Positions 24,234 to 33,744 of a stretch of 64,000 nucleotides of DNA are shown piece by piece. The translations under genes and the position numbers were made by a program. Within the stretch, counting starts at the first letter, position 1, and every line of letters starts with the position of its first letter. The stretch spans positions 124,001 to 188,000 of the forward strand of contig NZ_FRFF01000135.1 of NCBI RefSeq assembly GCF_900143625.1, given 5' to 3'. The DNA comes from Nocardiopsis sp. JB363 (GTDB lineage: Bacteria; Actinomycetota; Actinomycetes; Streptosporangiales; Streptosporangiaceae). The notes under the pieces are model-generated. The model did not search any database. It saw only the letters and a list, made by a program, of their open reading frames with translations, and was not told the origin of the DNA.

Positions 24234-27200
24234 GTGCATGACCTGGATTCCGCCCGTCACGTCGTCACCGCTGTCATCGTGTCCCACGACGGCGCGCGCT
24301 GGCTGCCGGAGACCCTGTCCGCACTGCGTGCCCAGACCCGACCCGTCCAGCGCGTGGTGGCGGCCGACACCGGCAGCACCGATGGAAGCACCGACGTCCT
24401 CGCCGACCACCTGCCCGACGACGCGATCATCGACCTGCCCGACGACACCGGGTACGGCGACGCGATCCGGGCCGCCCTGGACCTACCGCGTTCCACCACC
24501 GGGGTACGCGGTTTCGACGACGACGCCACCGAATGGATCTGGCTGATCCACGACGACCTCACCCCGGAGAAGGACACCCTCGAACAGCTGCTGACCGCCG
24601 CGGACAACGATCCCCGCACCGCGGTCCTGGGTCCCAAGCTCCGCGACTGGTTCGACCGCAGGCTCCTGGTCGAGGCAGGGGTCACCATCGATGGGGCCGG
24701 CCGTCGCGAGACCGGCCTGGAACAGCGTGAGTTCGACCATGGTCAACACGACGGCACCCGCCAGGTGCTGGCCGTCTCCAGCGCGGGCATGCTGGTCCGC
24801 CGCGACGTCTGGGAGCGCCTCGGCGGGTTCGACCCGGCGCTACCCCTGTTCCGCGACGACATCGACTTCTGCTGGCGTGTGGGCGGCGCCGGGCTACGGG
24901 TCCGCCTGGTCACCGAGGCCGTCGCCTACCACGCCGAGGCCTCGTCCCGCCGTCGTAGGCGCATCACGGCCACCCGCAACCATCCCCGCCGGGTCGACCG
25001 CAGGCACGCGGTGTTCGTGCTGCTCGCCAACCTGCCCGTCGGCGGCATGGTGTTCGCCCTGCTGCGCAACTCGGTGGCCTCACTGCTGCGCGTGCTGCTG
25101 TACCTGCTCATCAAGCAGCCGGCGAACGCACTGGACGAGGCGGCCGCGATCACCTTGGTCTACGGCAGGCCGTTCCGGCTGGTCAAGGCCCGGTACCGGC
25201 GCCGGCGCGACCGTCGGCGCACCTACAGCGCGATCCGCCCCTTCCTCGCCCGTGGCGTGGCCGCCCGGCAGTTCGCCGACGCGCTCACCGGAGTCCTCAC
25301 CGGCGAACCCATCACCAACACCGCCGGCCGGCACCAGGCCGTGACCACTCCACCCGGTGAGGAAGAGGACGGGGTGGCCGACGACTCCACCTCGTTCCTG
25401 CGACGGGTGATCCTGCAACCCGGTCCCATGCTGGTCATCGGGTTGACCGTGGTCACGATCATCGCCGAACGCTCGCTCTTCTTCGGCACCCTGCTCGCCG
25501 GCGGCGCGCTGCCGGCGGTGGCGGGCAACGCCGCCGACCTGTGGAACCTGTACCTGTCCGGGCACCCCGACAGCGGTGTGGGCGTCGACGGCCCGGTCCC
25601 GCCCTACGTGGGTTTCCTGGCGCTGTTGTCCACCCTCACCCTGGGGCAGCCCTGGGTCGCCGTCATGGTGATCCTGCTGGGATGCGTGCCCCTGGCCGGT
25701 CTGACCGCCTACCTGCTCGCCCGGGAGGTGCTGGGCTACCGTCCGGCCCGCCTGTGGATGGCCGGCGCCTACGCGCTGCTGCCGATGGCCACCGGCGCGG
25801 TCGCCCAGGGCCGCCTGGGGACCGCCCTGGTGCACGCCCTCCTGCCGGTGCTCGGGCTGTTGCTGGTCCGGCTCGTGTCCATGCCGCCCAAGTCGTCCCG
25901 GCGGGCCGCCTGGGGGCTCGGTCTGACCCTGACCGTGGCCACCGCCTTCGTTCCACTCGTATGGCTCCTGTGTCTGGTCACCGGTGTGCTCGTCGCAGTG
26001 GCCTTCGGTCACCTGGGCCGCCGCGTCTACGTCAGCATCGGCATCGGTCTGGGTGTGCCGTTGGTGCTGCTCATGCCGTGGTCCCTCGAACTGCTGCTGC
26101 ATCCGAGCCTGTGGCTGCTGGAGTCGGGGCTGCACCGGCCCGAGCTGTCCGATCCCGGGGCCACCCCCGTCGAACTGCTCATGCTGTCCCCGGGCGGCCC
26201 CGGCACCCCGCCGTACTGGGTCACCGCCGGGTTCATCGCGGCGGCGCTGTGCTCACTGCTGCTGCTCCGCAACCGGATGATCGTGGCGGCGGGCTGGTCG
26301 CTCGCCCTGTTCGGTCTGCTCATCGCGATCCTCACCAGTCGGATCGTGATCGAGCCCTACTTCGGTGGCCCCCCGGCCCAGGTCTGGCCCGGGGTCGCGC
26401 TCGCCTTCGCCGCCACCGCCGTGCTGCTCACGGCGGCCACGGCGGCCCGAGCCTTCGGCAACATGATCAAGGGAGGAGGGCTCAAGCGGTACTTCGCCTT
26501 GGGCGTGGCCACCCTCGCCCTGGCCACCCCGCTCACCGCGGCCGGCCTGTGGATGTGGGAGGGGGTCGACGGACCCCTCACCGCGGACGCCACCCCTGCC
26601 GTCCCCGGCGCCCTGATCAGCGTCAGCGGTGACGGAACCCAACCTCGCACACTCATCGTCACCCCCACCGGGGACGGCGATTTCGACTACGTGGTGGCGC
26701 GAGGCCGTGAACCCCACCTGGGCGAGGAACGGCTCGTGCCCGAACCGGAGACCCGCGCCGTCATGGATCGGGCGGTGGCCGAACTCGCCGCCGGCCAGGG
26801 TGACCAGCTGGTCGCCCTGCTCGATCACGGCATCCAGTACGTGCTCTACCCACGGCCCGAACTGGGCGGCCCCGCGGACGCCACCATGGTCGACATCCTC
26901 GACGGCACCCCCGGCCTGGGCCGGCAATCGCTCTCCCACCACTACGGTCTCTGGCGGATCGCCGAACCCGCCGGTGCGCTGCGCGTGGTCTCCGAGGACG
27001 GAGTGACCGCCGAGGCGCTCACGGTGGACGGTGCCGCCGACGACCTCAGCGCCGAGATCGACGAAGGGCACACCGGTCGGCGTCTGGCCCTGGCCGAAAC
27101 CGCCGCCGAAGGCTGGAAGGCCAGCCTCGACGGTGTCGAGCTCAGCCCGGTGAACACAGAGAACGGCACCCAGGCCTGGACCCTGCCGGTGCACGGCGGC

Positions 27201-27656
27201 GAACTGAGGGTCTGGCACACCGATCTGGTGCAGCGGGCTTGGGTCCTCACCCAGGGCGTACTGCTGCTGTTCGTGACGGTGCTGGCCGCGCCCGGCGTGC
27301 GCACCGAAGAGGAACGTCGCCTCATCGAGGCCACCCCGATGCCGAGTCCGCGCCGCCCCCGCAAGGGGCCGCCGACACCGGGTCGGGGCCGACGAGCCCG
27401 CAGGGGCACGACGGTCGAGGACGCGACCTCACCGGAGGACACCGCCACGGAGCCCATCTCCCTGGACGACACCGAGGACGAGCCCGACGTCGAGCCCACC
27501 ACCACCGGATCCATTCCCGTGGTCGGTGGCCGTCGCCGTGGCAAACGCGGCACCAGGCGTGCCGGTACCCGCAGGGCTTCGAAGAAACGCCGTACCGGGG
27601 GTACGAGCGAGTCCCGCGACGACGCGGACACCACCGACGATGAGAAGGAGGGTTAG
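24234..27656 (+). CDS. Large membrane glycosyltransferase, GT2 N-terminal domain
   Basis: About 1140 residues. Residues 1-260 are a GT-A fold family 2 glycosyltransferase: VVTAVIVSHDGARWLPETL at the start, LIHDDLTP as the DxD-like metal site, and a GMLVRRDVWERLGGFDPALP acceptor region. Residues about 260-830 hold more than ten membrane segments, then comes a large outer domain with a last segment near 1010, and the tail of about 110 residues is Lys/Arg-rich. It probably moves or extends an envelope polysaccharide or lipid-linked sugar; donor and acceptor are unknown. The GTG at 24234 is chosen because the GT fold begins right after it; a GTG at 24186 is also in frame. The next gene starts on the base after its stop. 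Confidence 0.85.
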   Translation: MHDLDSARHVVTAVIVSHDGARWLPETLSALRAQTRPVQRVVAADTGSTDGSTDVLADHLPDDAIIDLPDDTGYGDAIRAALDLPRSTTGVRGFDDDATEWIWLIHDDLTPEKDTLEQLLTAADNDPRTAVLGPKLRDWFDRRLLVEAGVTIDGAGRRETGLEQREFDHGQHDGTRQVLAVSSAGMLVRRDVWERLGGFDPALPLFRDDIDFCWRVGGAGLRVRLVTEAVAYHAEASSRRRRRITATRNHPRRVDRRHAVFVLLANLPVGGMVFALLRNSVASLLRVLLYLLIKQPANALDEAAAITLVYGRPFRLVKARYRRRRDRRRTYSAIRPFLARGVAARQFADALTGVLTGEPITNTAGRHQAVTTPPGEEEDGVADDSTSFLRRVILQPGPMLVIGLTVVTIIAERSLFFGTLLAGGALPAVAGNAADLWNLYLSGHPDSGVGVDGPVPPYVGFLALLSTLTLGQPWVAVMVILLGCVPLAGLTAYLLAREVLGYRPARLWMAGAYALLPMATGAVAQGRLGTALVHALLPVLGLLLVRLVSMPPKSSRRAAWGLGLTLTVATAFVPLVWLLCLVTGVLVAVAFGHLGRRVYVSIGIGLGVPLVLLMPWSLELLLHPSLWLLESGLHRPELSDPGATPVELLMLSPGGPGTPPYWVTAGFIAAALCSLLLLRNRMIVAAGWSLALFGLLIAILTSRIVIEPYFGGPPAQVWPGVALAFAATAVLLTAATAARAFGNMIKGGGLKRYFALGVATLALATPLTAAGLWMWEGVDGPLTADATPAVPGALISVSGDGTQPRTLIVTPTGDGDFDYVVARGREPHLGEERLVPEPETRAVMDRAVAELAAGQGDQLVALLDHGIQYVLYPRPELGGPADATMVDILDGTPGLGRQSLSHHYGLWRIAEPAGALRVVSEDGVTAEALTVDGAADDLSAEIDEGHTGRRLALAETAAEGWKASLDGVELSPVNTENGTQAWTLPVHGGELRVWHTDLVQRAWVLTQGVLLLFVTVLAAPGVRTEEERRLIEATPMPSPRRPRKGPPTPGRGRRARRGTTVEDATSPEDTATEPISLDDTEDEPDVEPTTTGSIPVVGGRRRGKRGTRRAGTRRASKKRRTGGTSESRDDADTTDDEKEG

Positions 27657-29300
27657 ATGCGGCTGATCGTGGAGAACCGGTTCGCCCTGTTCGGACTGGT
27701 CGCGCTGGCCCTGCTCGCCCTGTTCGGGGTCGCCTTCGTCATCCGGCCGGTCAACCCCGAACTCGGGGTGTCCCGATCCGACACCGTCCGCCCGGAGCTC
27801 GCCACACGCGTGTGCCCGGCGCCCCACGAGTCCGAGGACGACGGTGCGGAGAGTTCGATGGCCGCCTTCGCGCCCCGGGTCGGTCGCGACGACGAGGGAG
27901 CCCTGTGGGCGGTCCCCATCGAGGGGGCCCCGCAGGAGGACGCCGACTCCGACGACGAGGACACCGGCGACAGGGACGAGGAGTCCCCGAGCGCCGGCGA
28001 CGAGGAGACCGACGAACGCGGTGACCTCATCGGCGAGGAACTCACCGAACCCGGCCAGATCTGGCGGACCGACACGGGGGACGTCTCCCTGCCCACCGCG
28101 CTGAAGGCCGAGGGCTCCCTGGCCTCGGGCCTGGACGTCGCCCAGACCACCGTGTCCGACGACGCCGTCACCGAGGTCCGCTGCGGGGAACCCGGCATCG
28201 GCGCCTGGTTCGCCCTGCCCGGCGCCGGCGGCGCCGACGGGGTCGAACTGGACACCCTCACCGTGCACCTGACCAACCCCGAAGAGTTCCGGGCCACCAC
28301 CAGCATCGACATCTACACCGCCGAGGGGCCCTCGTACTCACCGGAGAGTCGGGGGATCGGTCTGGAACCGGGGGAGTCGACCACCGTCGACGTCACCGGA
28401 CTCATCCAGAACACCAGCTCCATCGGCGTGCACGTGCGCACCAGCACGGGACGCGTCGCCGCGTCCCTGCTCGCCGAGCACCCCGAGGGGCACACCGACT
28501 GGGTCACCCCCACCCGGGCCCCCGACGTCGAACAGGTCATCCCCGGGCTGCCCGCCGGTGACGGTGTCCGACGTCTGATCGTGGCCGCTCCCGGCGACGA
28601 ACCCGTCGAGGTCCGCGCGTACGTGGTCCCCGAGGAGGGTTCCGACGAGGACGGTGACGAAGAGGAGGAAGAGGAAGCCGAGGACGACGGCAACGACGGC
28701 AAGGGCACCCCGGAGGATCCGATGGTCCTCAACGTGCCGCCCGCCGCTTCCGCCTGGATGACCCTGGAGAGTGCCCTGGGCGGCCTCCCGGGCACTGTCG
28801 TGGTGGAGTCCGACGCCCCGGTGGCCGCCGGCGTGATCATCGAGGAGGTCGACTCCGACGACGATTCGGACGTCGTCGAGACCGCCTACACGGCCGCGGT
28901 GGATCCGCTCACGGCCCCACTGGACGACACCGCGGTCATCCCGGACGTACCCGAGGACGTCGACGTGGAGCTCGTCCTGGGCGCACCGGACCACGACGCC
29001 AGGGTCGTGGCCACCCCCATCTCCGCCGACGGCAGTATGGGCGACGCGGTGCGCGCCGACGTGGCGGCCGGCACCACGCACGTCTTCGGAACGGACACCG
29101 ACGGCTGGGGTCCGCCCCCCGGGGCCGACCCCGAGGACGGGTACGCGGTGCGCCTGGAGCTGTTGGACGACTCCGGTCCGGTGTACGTGGCCCGGGTGCT
29201 GCGCTCGGGTTCGGGGATCAGTGTCCTGCCCGTGCGGCCCGCGCCGACCGAGGTCCGCCTACCGGTCGTTCGAGACAGCATGACCGGCGTGGTCCCCTGA
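27657..29300 (+). CDS. DUF5719 family exported protein
   Basis: A 547-residue protein with one N-terminal membrane anchor (NRFALFGLVALALLALFGVA, residues 7-26) and a long, very acidic outer part; residues about 60-110 and 320-350 are almost all Asp/Glu. It matches DUF5719, found next to the large GT2 membrane enzyme in many actinobacteria. No catalytic motif is visible. Its start codon follows the stop of the glycosyltransferase gene without a gap, so the two are made together and probably act together at the envelope. Acidic stretches could bind calcium or reflect salt adaptation; this is inference. Confidence 0.75.
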   Translation: MRLIVENRFALFGLVALALLALFGVAFVIRPVNPELGVSRSDTVRPELATRVCPAPHESEDDGAESSMAAFAPRVGRDDEGALWAVPIEGAPQEDADSDDEDTGDRDEESPSAGDEETDERGDLIGEELTEPGQIWRTDTGDVSLPTALKAEGSLASGLDVAQTTVSDDAVTEVRCGEPGIGAWFALPGAGGADGVELDTLTVHLTNPEEFRATTSIDIYTAEGPSYSPESRGIGLEPGESTTVDVTGLIQNTSSIGVHVRTSTGRVAASLLAEHPEGHTDWVTPTRAPDVEQVIPGLPAGDGVRRLIVAAPGDEPVEVRAYVVPEEGSDEDGDEEEEEEAEDDGNDGKGTPEDPMVLNVPPAASAWMTLESALGGLPGTVVVESDAPVAAGVIIEEVDSDDDSDVVETAYTAAVDPLTAPLDDTAVIPDVPEDVDVELVLGAPDHDARVVATPISADGSMGDAVRADVAAGTTHVFGTDTDGWGPPPGADPEDGYAVRLELLDDSGPVYVARVLRSGSGISVLPVRPAPTEVRLPVVRDSMTGVVP

Positions 29301-29396
29301 AGGAGTGCTCGCCTCGGGCATCCTGGTCGGGCGGGCAGGGGTGGGAGCCGGTCCCGCGGGATGGCACGGCCGGATTCGGGACGGTTGGGCGGGGGC

Positions 29397-29831
29397 TCAG
29401 TTCTCCGGGTCGACCGACTCCGGCTCCATCCCGAGCAGGTTGGCGACCTCCTCGACCACGGCCTCGTGGACCAGGAGGGCCATCTCGTCCGGGTCCTTGG
29501 TCCGGATCTCCACGGGACGGCGATAGACGACGATTCTGGCCCGGTCCTCGGGACCGGTCTCCAAACGGGAGAAGGGGATCGTTTCGGACAGCTCGCCGTG
29601 GGGCGGGACCGGGGGAACGTCCTCCACGAGGAAGTCGACGTTCGCCAGCTCTCGCGCCCACAACCGTTCGAGGCGTTCGACCGCGTCCAGGACAAGGTCG
29701 TCGAAGGCCTGCGCTCGGCTGCGGTATACCGGCAGGTCGGAGGGCACGAGAGGACCGCGGATGCCTCGACCGCGGCGGTCCCGGCGCCGGACTCGATCTG
29801 GTTGGCCACTGGAAAGGCGCACTCGTCGCAC
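29397..29831 (-). CDS. Zincin-like metallopeptidase family protein (degenerate HExxH)
   Basis: A 144-residue protein of the small zincin-like family (PF06262 type): RARIVVYRRPVEIR at 97-110 leads into the helix that should hold HExxH. Here that place reads VVEEVANLLG (125-134), with Glu127 and Asn131 where two zinc ligands would be; only His122 is nearby. Many actinobacterial members appear to have this change, so it may be a non-peptidase branch. It is divergent from a DUF3499 gene, an arrangement I associate with other actinobacteria. Function unknown. Confidence 0.8.
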   Translation of the reverse strand: MRRVRLSSGQPDRVRRRDRRGRGIRGPLVPSDLPVYRSRAQAFDDLVLDAVERLERLWARELANVDFLVEDVPPVPPHGELSETIPFSRLETGPEDRARIVVYRRPVEIRTKDPDEMALLVHEAVVEEVANLLGMEPESVDPEN

Positions 29832-29979
29832 ACTTCGAGCCTAAGCCATCACGGGCCCCTCGCGTAGCCCCCCTCGGATTCGGGGCCGGAGGCCGTGCGG
29901 GGAGGCCGTGAAGCCCGTGAATACGCTCGGAGCCGGCAAGTGGCACCGGAAAACGTACAGCTCATGACACGATGCTGGC

Positions 29980-30414
29980 GTGTCCCTCGGTAAAGGCATA
30001 CAGTCGAACGCTGTGAGCCATGTTCGACGCTGTTCCCGCACCGCGTGCAGGCAGCCTGCCGTATTCACGCTCACGTACGTCTACGCCGACTCCACCGCCG
30101 TTCTCGGTCCGCTCGCCGCTTACGTGGAACCGCACTGTTACGACCTGTGCGCCATGCATGCCGAGCGCCTGACCGCCCCGCGTGGGTGGGAGGTGGTCCG
30201 GCTCCCGGTCGAGACGTCGGGCGGAGGTCCCGGCAGCGATGACCTGGAGGCGCTCGCCGACGCCGTACGTGAAGCGGCGAGGCCGCCCGCGCGCTCCGAG
30301 CCGTCCCCCGGAGAACCGGTGGGTGAAGGCCAGGAGACCCTGCGCCGCGGTCACCTGCGCGTGGTCAAGTCCGATCGTTCCGAACAGCGAGACCCTCGCC
30401 GACCACACGGCTGA
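29980..30414 (+). CDS. DUF3499 family protein
   Basis: A 144-residue protein with the conserved VRRCSRTACRQPAVFTLTYV and DSTAVLGPLAAYVEPHCYDL segments. Four cysteines or histidines (Cys18, Cys23 in CSRTAC; His and Cys in EPHCYDLC) look like a zinc site. The C-terminal third is variable and disordered. GTG 29980 is used; a second GTG at 30013 would start just before the conserved part and is equally possible. It lies ahead of manB on the same strand and probably has its own promoter. No function is known for this family. Confidence 0.82.
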   Translation: MSLGKGIQSNAVSHVRRCSRTACRQPAVFTLTYVYADSTAVLGPLAAYVEPHCYDLCAMHAERLTAPRGWEVVRLPVETSGGGPGSDDLEALADAVREAARPPARSEPSPGEPVGEGQETLRRGHLRVVKSDRSEQRDPRRPHG

Positions 30415-30420
30415 ACGGGG

Positions 30421-30444
30421 CCCCTTCGGGCGATGCCCGTGGGG
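30421..30444 (+). terminator. Weak hairpin between DUF3499 gene and manB
   Basis: CCCC-tt-CGGGC-gat-GCCCG-tg-GGGG, an interrupted 9-bp stem directly after the stop at 30414. It could end the DUF3499 transcript; no T run follows. Confidence 0.4.
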
Positions 30445-30535
30445 TCCTCGGCCGGTACCTTGCTAGCTTTGTACGGCGTCCGGAATCCGGGCGCTGGACC
30501 GAACTCGTGGCAGAACCGACCTGGCCGGAGCAGAC

Positions 30536-31900
30536 GTGGCTGACCTCGGAAGCATCTTCAAGGCATACGACGTGCGCGGTGTGATTCCGGACACCTTCAA
30601 CGCCGACATCGCCCGAGCGATCGGTGCGGCCTTCGCCCGCGTGGTGGGCGGCTCCTCCGTCGTGGTCGCCCACGACATGCGCCCCTCCTCACCCGAACTC
30701 ACCCACGCCTTCGCCGAGGGAGTCACCTCCCAAGGCGTGGACGTGGTGTTCGCCGGACTCGGCTCCACCGACCTGCTCTACTACGGCTCCGGTGCCCTGG
30801 ACATGCCGGGCGCCATGTTCACCGCCAGCCACAACCCGGCGGAGTACAACGGCATCAAGATGTGCCGGTCCGGGGCCGCGCCGATCAGCGGCGAGTCCGG
30901 CCTGGACGACATCCGTCGTCTCGCCGAGGAGAGCCTGAACGGGTCCGGGGGCCTGGACCACGAAGGCCCGAAGGGCAGCGTCACCGAGAAGAACCTGCTC
31001 CCCGGCTACGCCGAGTACCTGCGCGGCCTGGTGGACCTGTCGGTCTCCCGCCCGCTCAAGGCCGTGGTGGACGCCGGCAACGGCATGGGCGGCCACACCG
31101 TCCCCGCGGTCCTGCGGGACCTGCCGCTGGAGATCGTGCCCCTGTACTTCGAACTCGACGGCACCTTCCCCAACCACCCGGCCAACCCGCTGGACCCCGA
31201 CAACCTGGTCGACCTCCAGGCCAAGGTGCGCGAGACCGGGGCCGACATCGGTCTGGCCTTCGACGGCGACGCCGACCGCTGCTTCGTCATCGACGAGCGG
31301 GGCGAACCGGTCCCCCCGTCCGCCGTCACCGCTCTGGTAGCCGTCCAGGAACTGAAGCGCGAACCGGGAGCCACCGTCATCCACAACCTCATCACCTCGG
31401 CGGCGGTCCCCGAGATCGTCACCGAGCACGGTGGCAAGCCTCTCCGCACCCGGGTCGGCCACTCCTTCATCAAGGCGACCATGGCCGAGACCGGGGCCAT
31501 CTTCGGTGGTGAGCACTCCGCCCACTACTACTTCCGGGACTTCTGGCGGGCGGACACGGGTATGCTCGCGGCGATGCACGTCCTCCGCGTTCTGGGGGCG
31601 GACCAACGGCCGCTCTCGCAGATCACGGAAGAGTACTCCCGCTACGCGGCCTCGGGTGAGATCAACTCGAAGGTCGACGACGCTCCCGGTCGCATGGCGG
31701 CGGTACGCGAGGCGTTCATCGGGCGGGACGGAGTCACCGTCGACGAACTCGACGGACTCAGCGTCGCCCTGCCCGAGGGGGCCTGGTTCAACCTGCGCGC
31801 CTCCAACACCGAACCGCTCCTGCGGCTCAACATCGAGGCCGCCGACGACACAGAGGTCGCGCGCCTGCGCGACGAGGTCCTGGACATTGTCCGCGCCTGA
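30536..31900 (+). CDS. manB: Phosphomannomutase / phosphoglucomutase
   Basis: A 454-residue alpha-D-phosphohexomutase that interconverts the 6- and 1-phosphates of mannose (and possibly glucose), supplying GDP-mannose for glycans and lipoglycans. All four family loops are present: the phosphoserine loop TASHNP with Ser98, the metal loop DGDADR at 243-248, the sugar loop GGEHSAHYYF near 324-333, and the phosphate loop RASNTEPLLRLN near 421-432. The GTG at 30536 has GGAG 5 bases upstream. It is followed within 40 bases by a Trm112-like gene, a common pair in actinobacteria. Confidence 0.93.
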   Translation: MADLGSIFKAYDVRGVIPDTFNADIARAIGAAFARVVGGSSVVVAHDMRPSSPELTHAFAEGVTSQGVDVVFAGLGSTDLLYYGSGALDMPGAMFTASHNPAEYNGIKMCRSGAAPISGESGLDDIRRLAEESLNGSGGLDHEGPKGSVTEKNLLPGYAEYLRGLVDLSVSRPLKAVVDAGNGMGGHTVPAVLRDLPLEIVPLYFELDGTFPNHPANPLDPDNLVDLQAKVRETGADIGLAFDGDADRCFVIDERGEPVPPSAVTALVAVQELKREPGATVIHNLITSAAVPEIVTEHGGKPLRTRVGHSFIKATMAETGAIFGGEHSAHYYFRDFWRADTGMLAAMHVLRVLGADQRPLSQITEEYSRYAASGEINSKVDDAPGRMAAVREAFIGRDGVTVDELDGLSVALPEGAWFNLRASNTEPLLRLNIEAADDTEVARLRDEVLDIVRA

Positions 31901-31940
31901 CCCGACCTCACACGAGGCCGGCACACGAGGAACGAGAACC

Positions 31941-32123
31941 ATGAGCACGAAGATCGACGGCTGGCTGCTGGAGATCCTGGCCTGCCCGCAGAGCCAGGCA
32001 CCGCTGCGCCACGACCCCGAGACCGACGAGCTGGTCTGCGACGAGAGCGGCCTCGCCTACCCGATCCGGGACGGCATCCCGGTCCTGCTGGTCGACGAGG
32101 CGCGCAAGGTCTCTCAGCCCTAG
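31941..32123 (+). CDS. Trm112 family small protein
   Basis: A 60-residue Trm112-like protein: ILACPQSQAPLRH at 12-24, a core LVCDESGLAYPIRDGIPVLL, and an acidic-basic tail. The eukaryotic relatives activate methyltransferases and bind zinc through four cysteines. Here only Cys15 and Cys35 remain, so zinc binding is doubtful. ATG 31941 is preceded by GAGGAACGAG. It is downstream of manB and likely cotranscribed. Confidence 0.82.
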   Translation: MSTKIDGWLLEILACPQSQAPLRHDPETDELVCDESGLAYPIRDGIPVLLVDEARKVSQP

Positions 32124-32225
32124 ATCCTGATCCCTCACCCAGGGTCCTGCACGAGGTACCCCCCGACAGGAGCGAAAAAGGTACGGGCCGAAACGGAACG
32201 TTCTTCTCGTTTGGGCAGTCATAGG

Positions 32226-32291
32226 GGGTACGCCGGTCGGACGGTGGCCCCTCGGGCCCCGCCGGTCACAGCACGCGTAACCGGCGTACCC
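32226..32291 (+). promoter_or_regulatory. Inverted repeat ahead of the protein kinase gene
   Basis: GGGTACGCCGGT at 32226-32237 and its exact complement ACCGGCGTACCC at 32280-32291, 42 bases apart, with a small GGCCC/GGGCC hairpin between. The nested structure could be a terminator for the manB unit or a regulatory stem in the kinase leader. No T run is present. Confidence 0.4.
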
Positions 32292-32347
32292 TGCCCGTAC
32301 CCTGGTCCTGCGCGCCCCGCACAAGACGACCTCCCTGGAGGACACCG

Positions 32348-33718
32348 ATGCCCGGTCCCGAATCGCTACTGCCGAGCGATCCCCCCTCGTTCGGTGACTA
32401 CAGCGTGACAGGGCGGCTCGGAAAGGGCGGCCAGGGCGTCGTTTACCTCGTCGAGGACACCGAGGGCGAGGAGTACGCGGTCAAGGTCCTCAACGACCAG
32501 TGGTCGCAGGACTCCGACCTGCGCAAGCGGTTCGAGAAGGAGGTGCGGGCCGCTCAGCGGGTCGCGTCCTTCTGCACCGCGGCGATCATCGAAGCCCGGC
32601 TCGACCACGATCCGCCCTACGTGGTGAGCGAGTTCGTTCCGGGCAAGGACCTCCAGGAGACCGTGGCCAAGGGGCGCGCGGTACGTGGGGCGGCGCTCCA
32701 GCGGCTGGCCGTGTCCACCGCGACCGCGCTGGTGGCCATCCACAAGGCGGGCATCGTCCACCGCGACTTCAAGCCCGGCAACGTGCTGCTGGGCCCGGAC
32801 GGGCCGCGGGTCATCGACTTCGGTATCGCCCGGGTCGACGACGGCACCGCCACCATGACCAACTCGATCATCGGCACGCCCTCCTACATGGCGCCCGAAC
32901 AGATCGAGGGGCGCGGGATCACCGACAAGTGCGACATCTTCGCGTGGGGGTGCGTGATCGCGTTCTCCTCCACCGGACGGGCCCCCTTCGGTTCCGACAC
33001 CGTGCCCGCCGTGGTGCACCGGGTGGTCAGCGCCCCGCCGGACCTGGACGGCATCGACGACCTGCTGCGCGGCATCGTCGAGTCGTGCCTGGACAAGAAC
33101 CCCGACAAGCGCCCCAACGCCCAACAGCTCCTCATGCGGCTGCTCGGACACGAGGACGACGACTCCGACACCTCCGACGCGTTCGAGCGGGGTGAACAGG
33201 TCGCCCAGACCGGTCTGCTCAACGGGTCGCGCCTGCCCCCGGTCCAGCCGCAGCCGGGTCCGTACCCGCCGACCGGACCGTACCCCGCAATGGCCTACCC
33301 GCCGGGGGTCTCCGACCCGCGAACGGGCCAGAACCCCGGGATCTCCAACCCCACCCCGGGCATGGGAACTCCGGGCATGGGCACCCCCGGTGTGTCCGAC
33401 CCGCGGCCGGGGATGCCGGGGCACCCCATGAGCTCGGATCCCAGGCACGGTGGCTACGCCATGCAGCCGGGCATGTCCAACCCCCGCCCCGGGATGCTCG
33501 GCCCGCAGCCTCCGCGGCAACCCATGCCGCCGCAGGCACCACAGCACGGCGTGAACCCGATGCTGACCGGCGGACTCCACCCCAACCAGACCTACGGGGG
33601 CCGGTACCAGCAGCAACAGAAGGATTCGGTGCTGCAACAGGGTTGGGTCATCCCGCTCGTGCTCATCACCATCGTCATCCTGCTGCTGCTCGTGCTGATC
33701 CTCGCGATCAGCGGCTGA
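32348..33718 (+). CDS. Membrane-anchored Ser/Thr protein kinase (PASTA-less)
   Basis: A 456-residue Hanks-type kinase. The N-terminal 270 residues are the kinase domain: glycine loop GKGGQGVVYLV, catalytic Lys46 in EYAVKVL, HRDFKPGN with Asp140, DFG at 157-159, and GTPSYMAPEQ as the activation segment end. Residues about 285-425 are a Pro/Gly/Met-rich linker with GMGTPG repeats. One membrane segment follows at about 432-453 with almost nothing outside, so it cannot sense muropeptides through PASTA domains. It phosphorylates targets on the cytoplasmic side of the membrane; these are unknown. Confidence 0.9.
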   Translation: MPGPESLLPSDPPSFGDYSVTGRLGKGGQGVVYLVEDTEGEEYAVKVLNDQWSQDSDLRKRFEKEVRAAQRVASFCTAAIIEARLDHDPPYVVSEFVPGKDLQETVAKGRAVRGAALQRLAVSTATALVAIHKAGIVHRDFKPGNVLLGPDGPRVIDFGIARVDDGTATMTNSIIGTPSYMAPEQIEGRGITDKCDIFAWGCVIAFSSTGRAPFGSDTVPAVVHRVVSAPPDLDGIDDLLRGIVESCLDKNPDKRPNAQQLLMRLLGHEDDDSDTSDAFERGEQVAQTGLLNGSRLPPVQPQPGPYPPTGPYPAMAYPPGVSDPRTGQNPGISNPTPGMGTPGMGTPGVSDPRPGMPGHPMSSDPRHGGYAMQPGMSNPRPGMLGPQPPRQPMPPQAPQHGVNPMLTGGLHPNQTYGGRYQQQQKDSVLQQGWVIPLVLITIVILLLLVLILAISG

Positions 33719-33744
33719 CCGGCACCCGGAGCCGGATCACCCCC

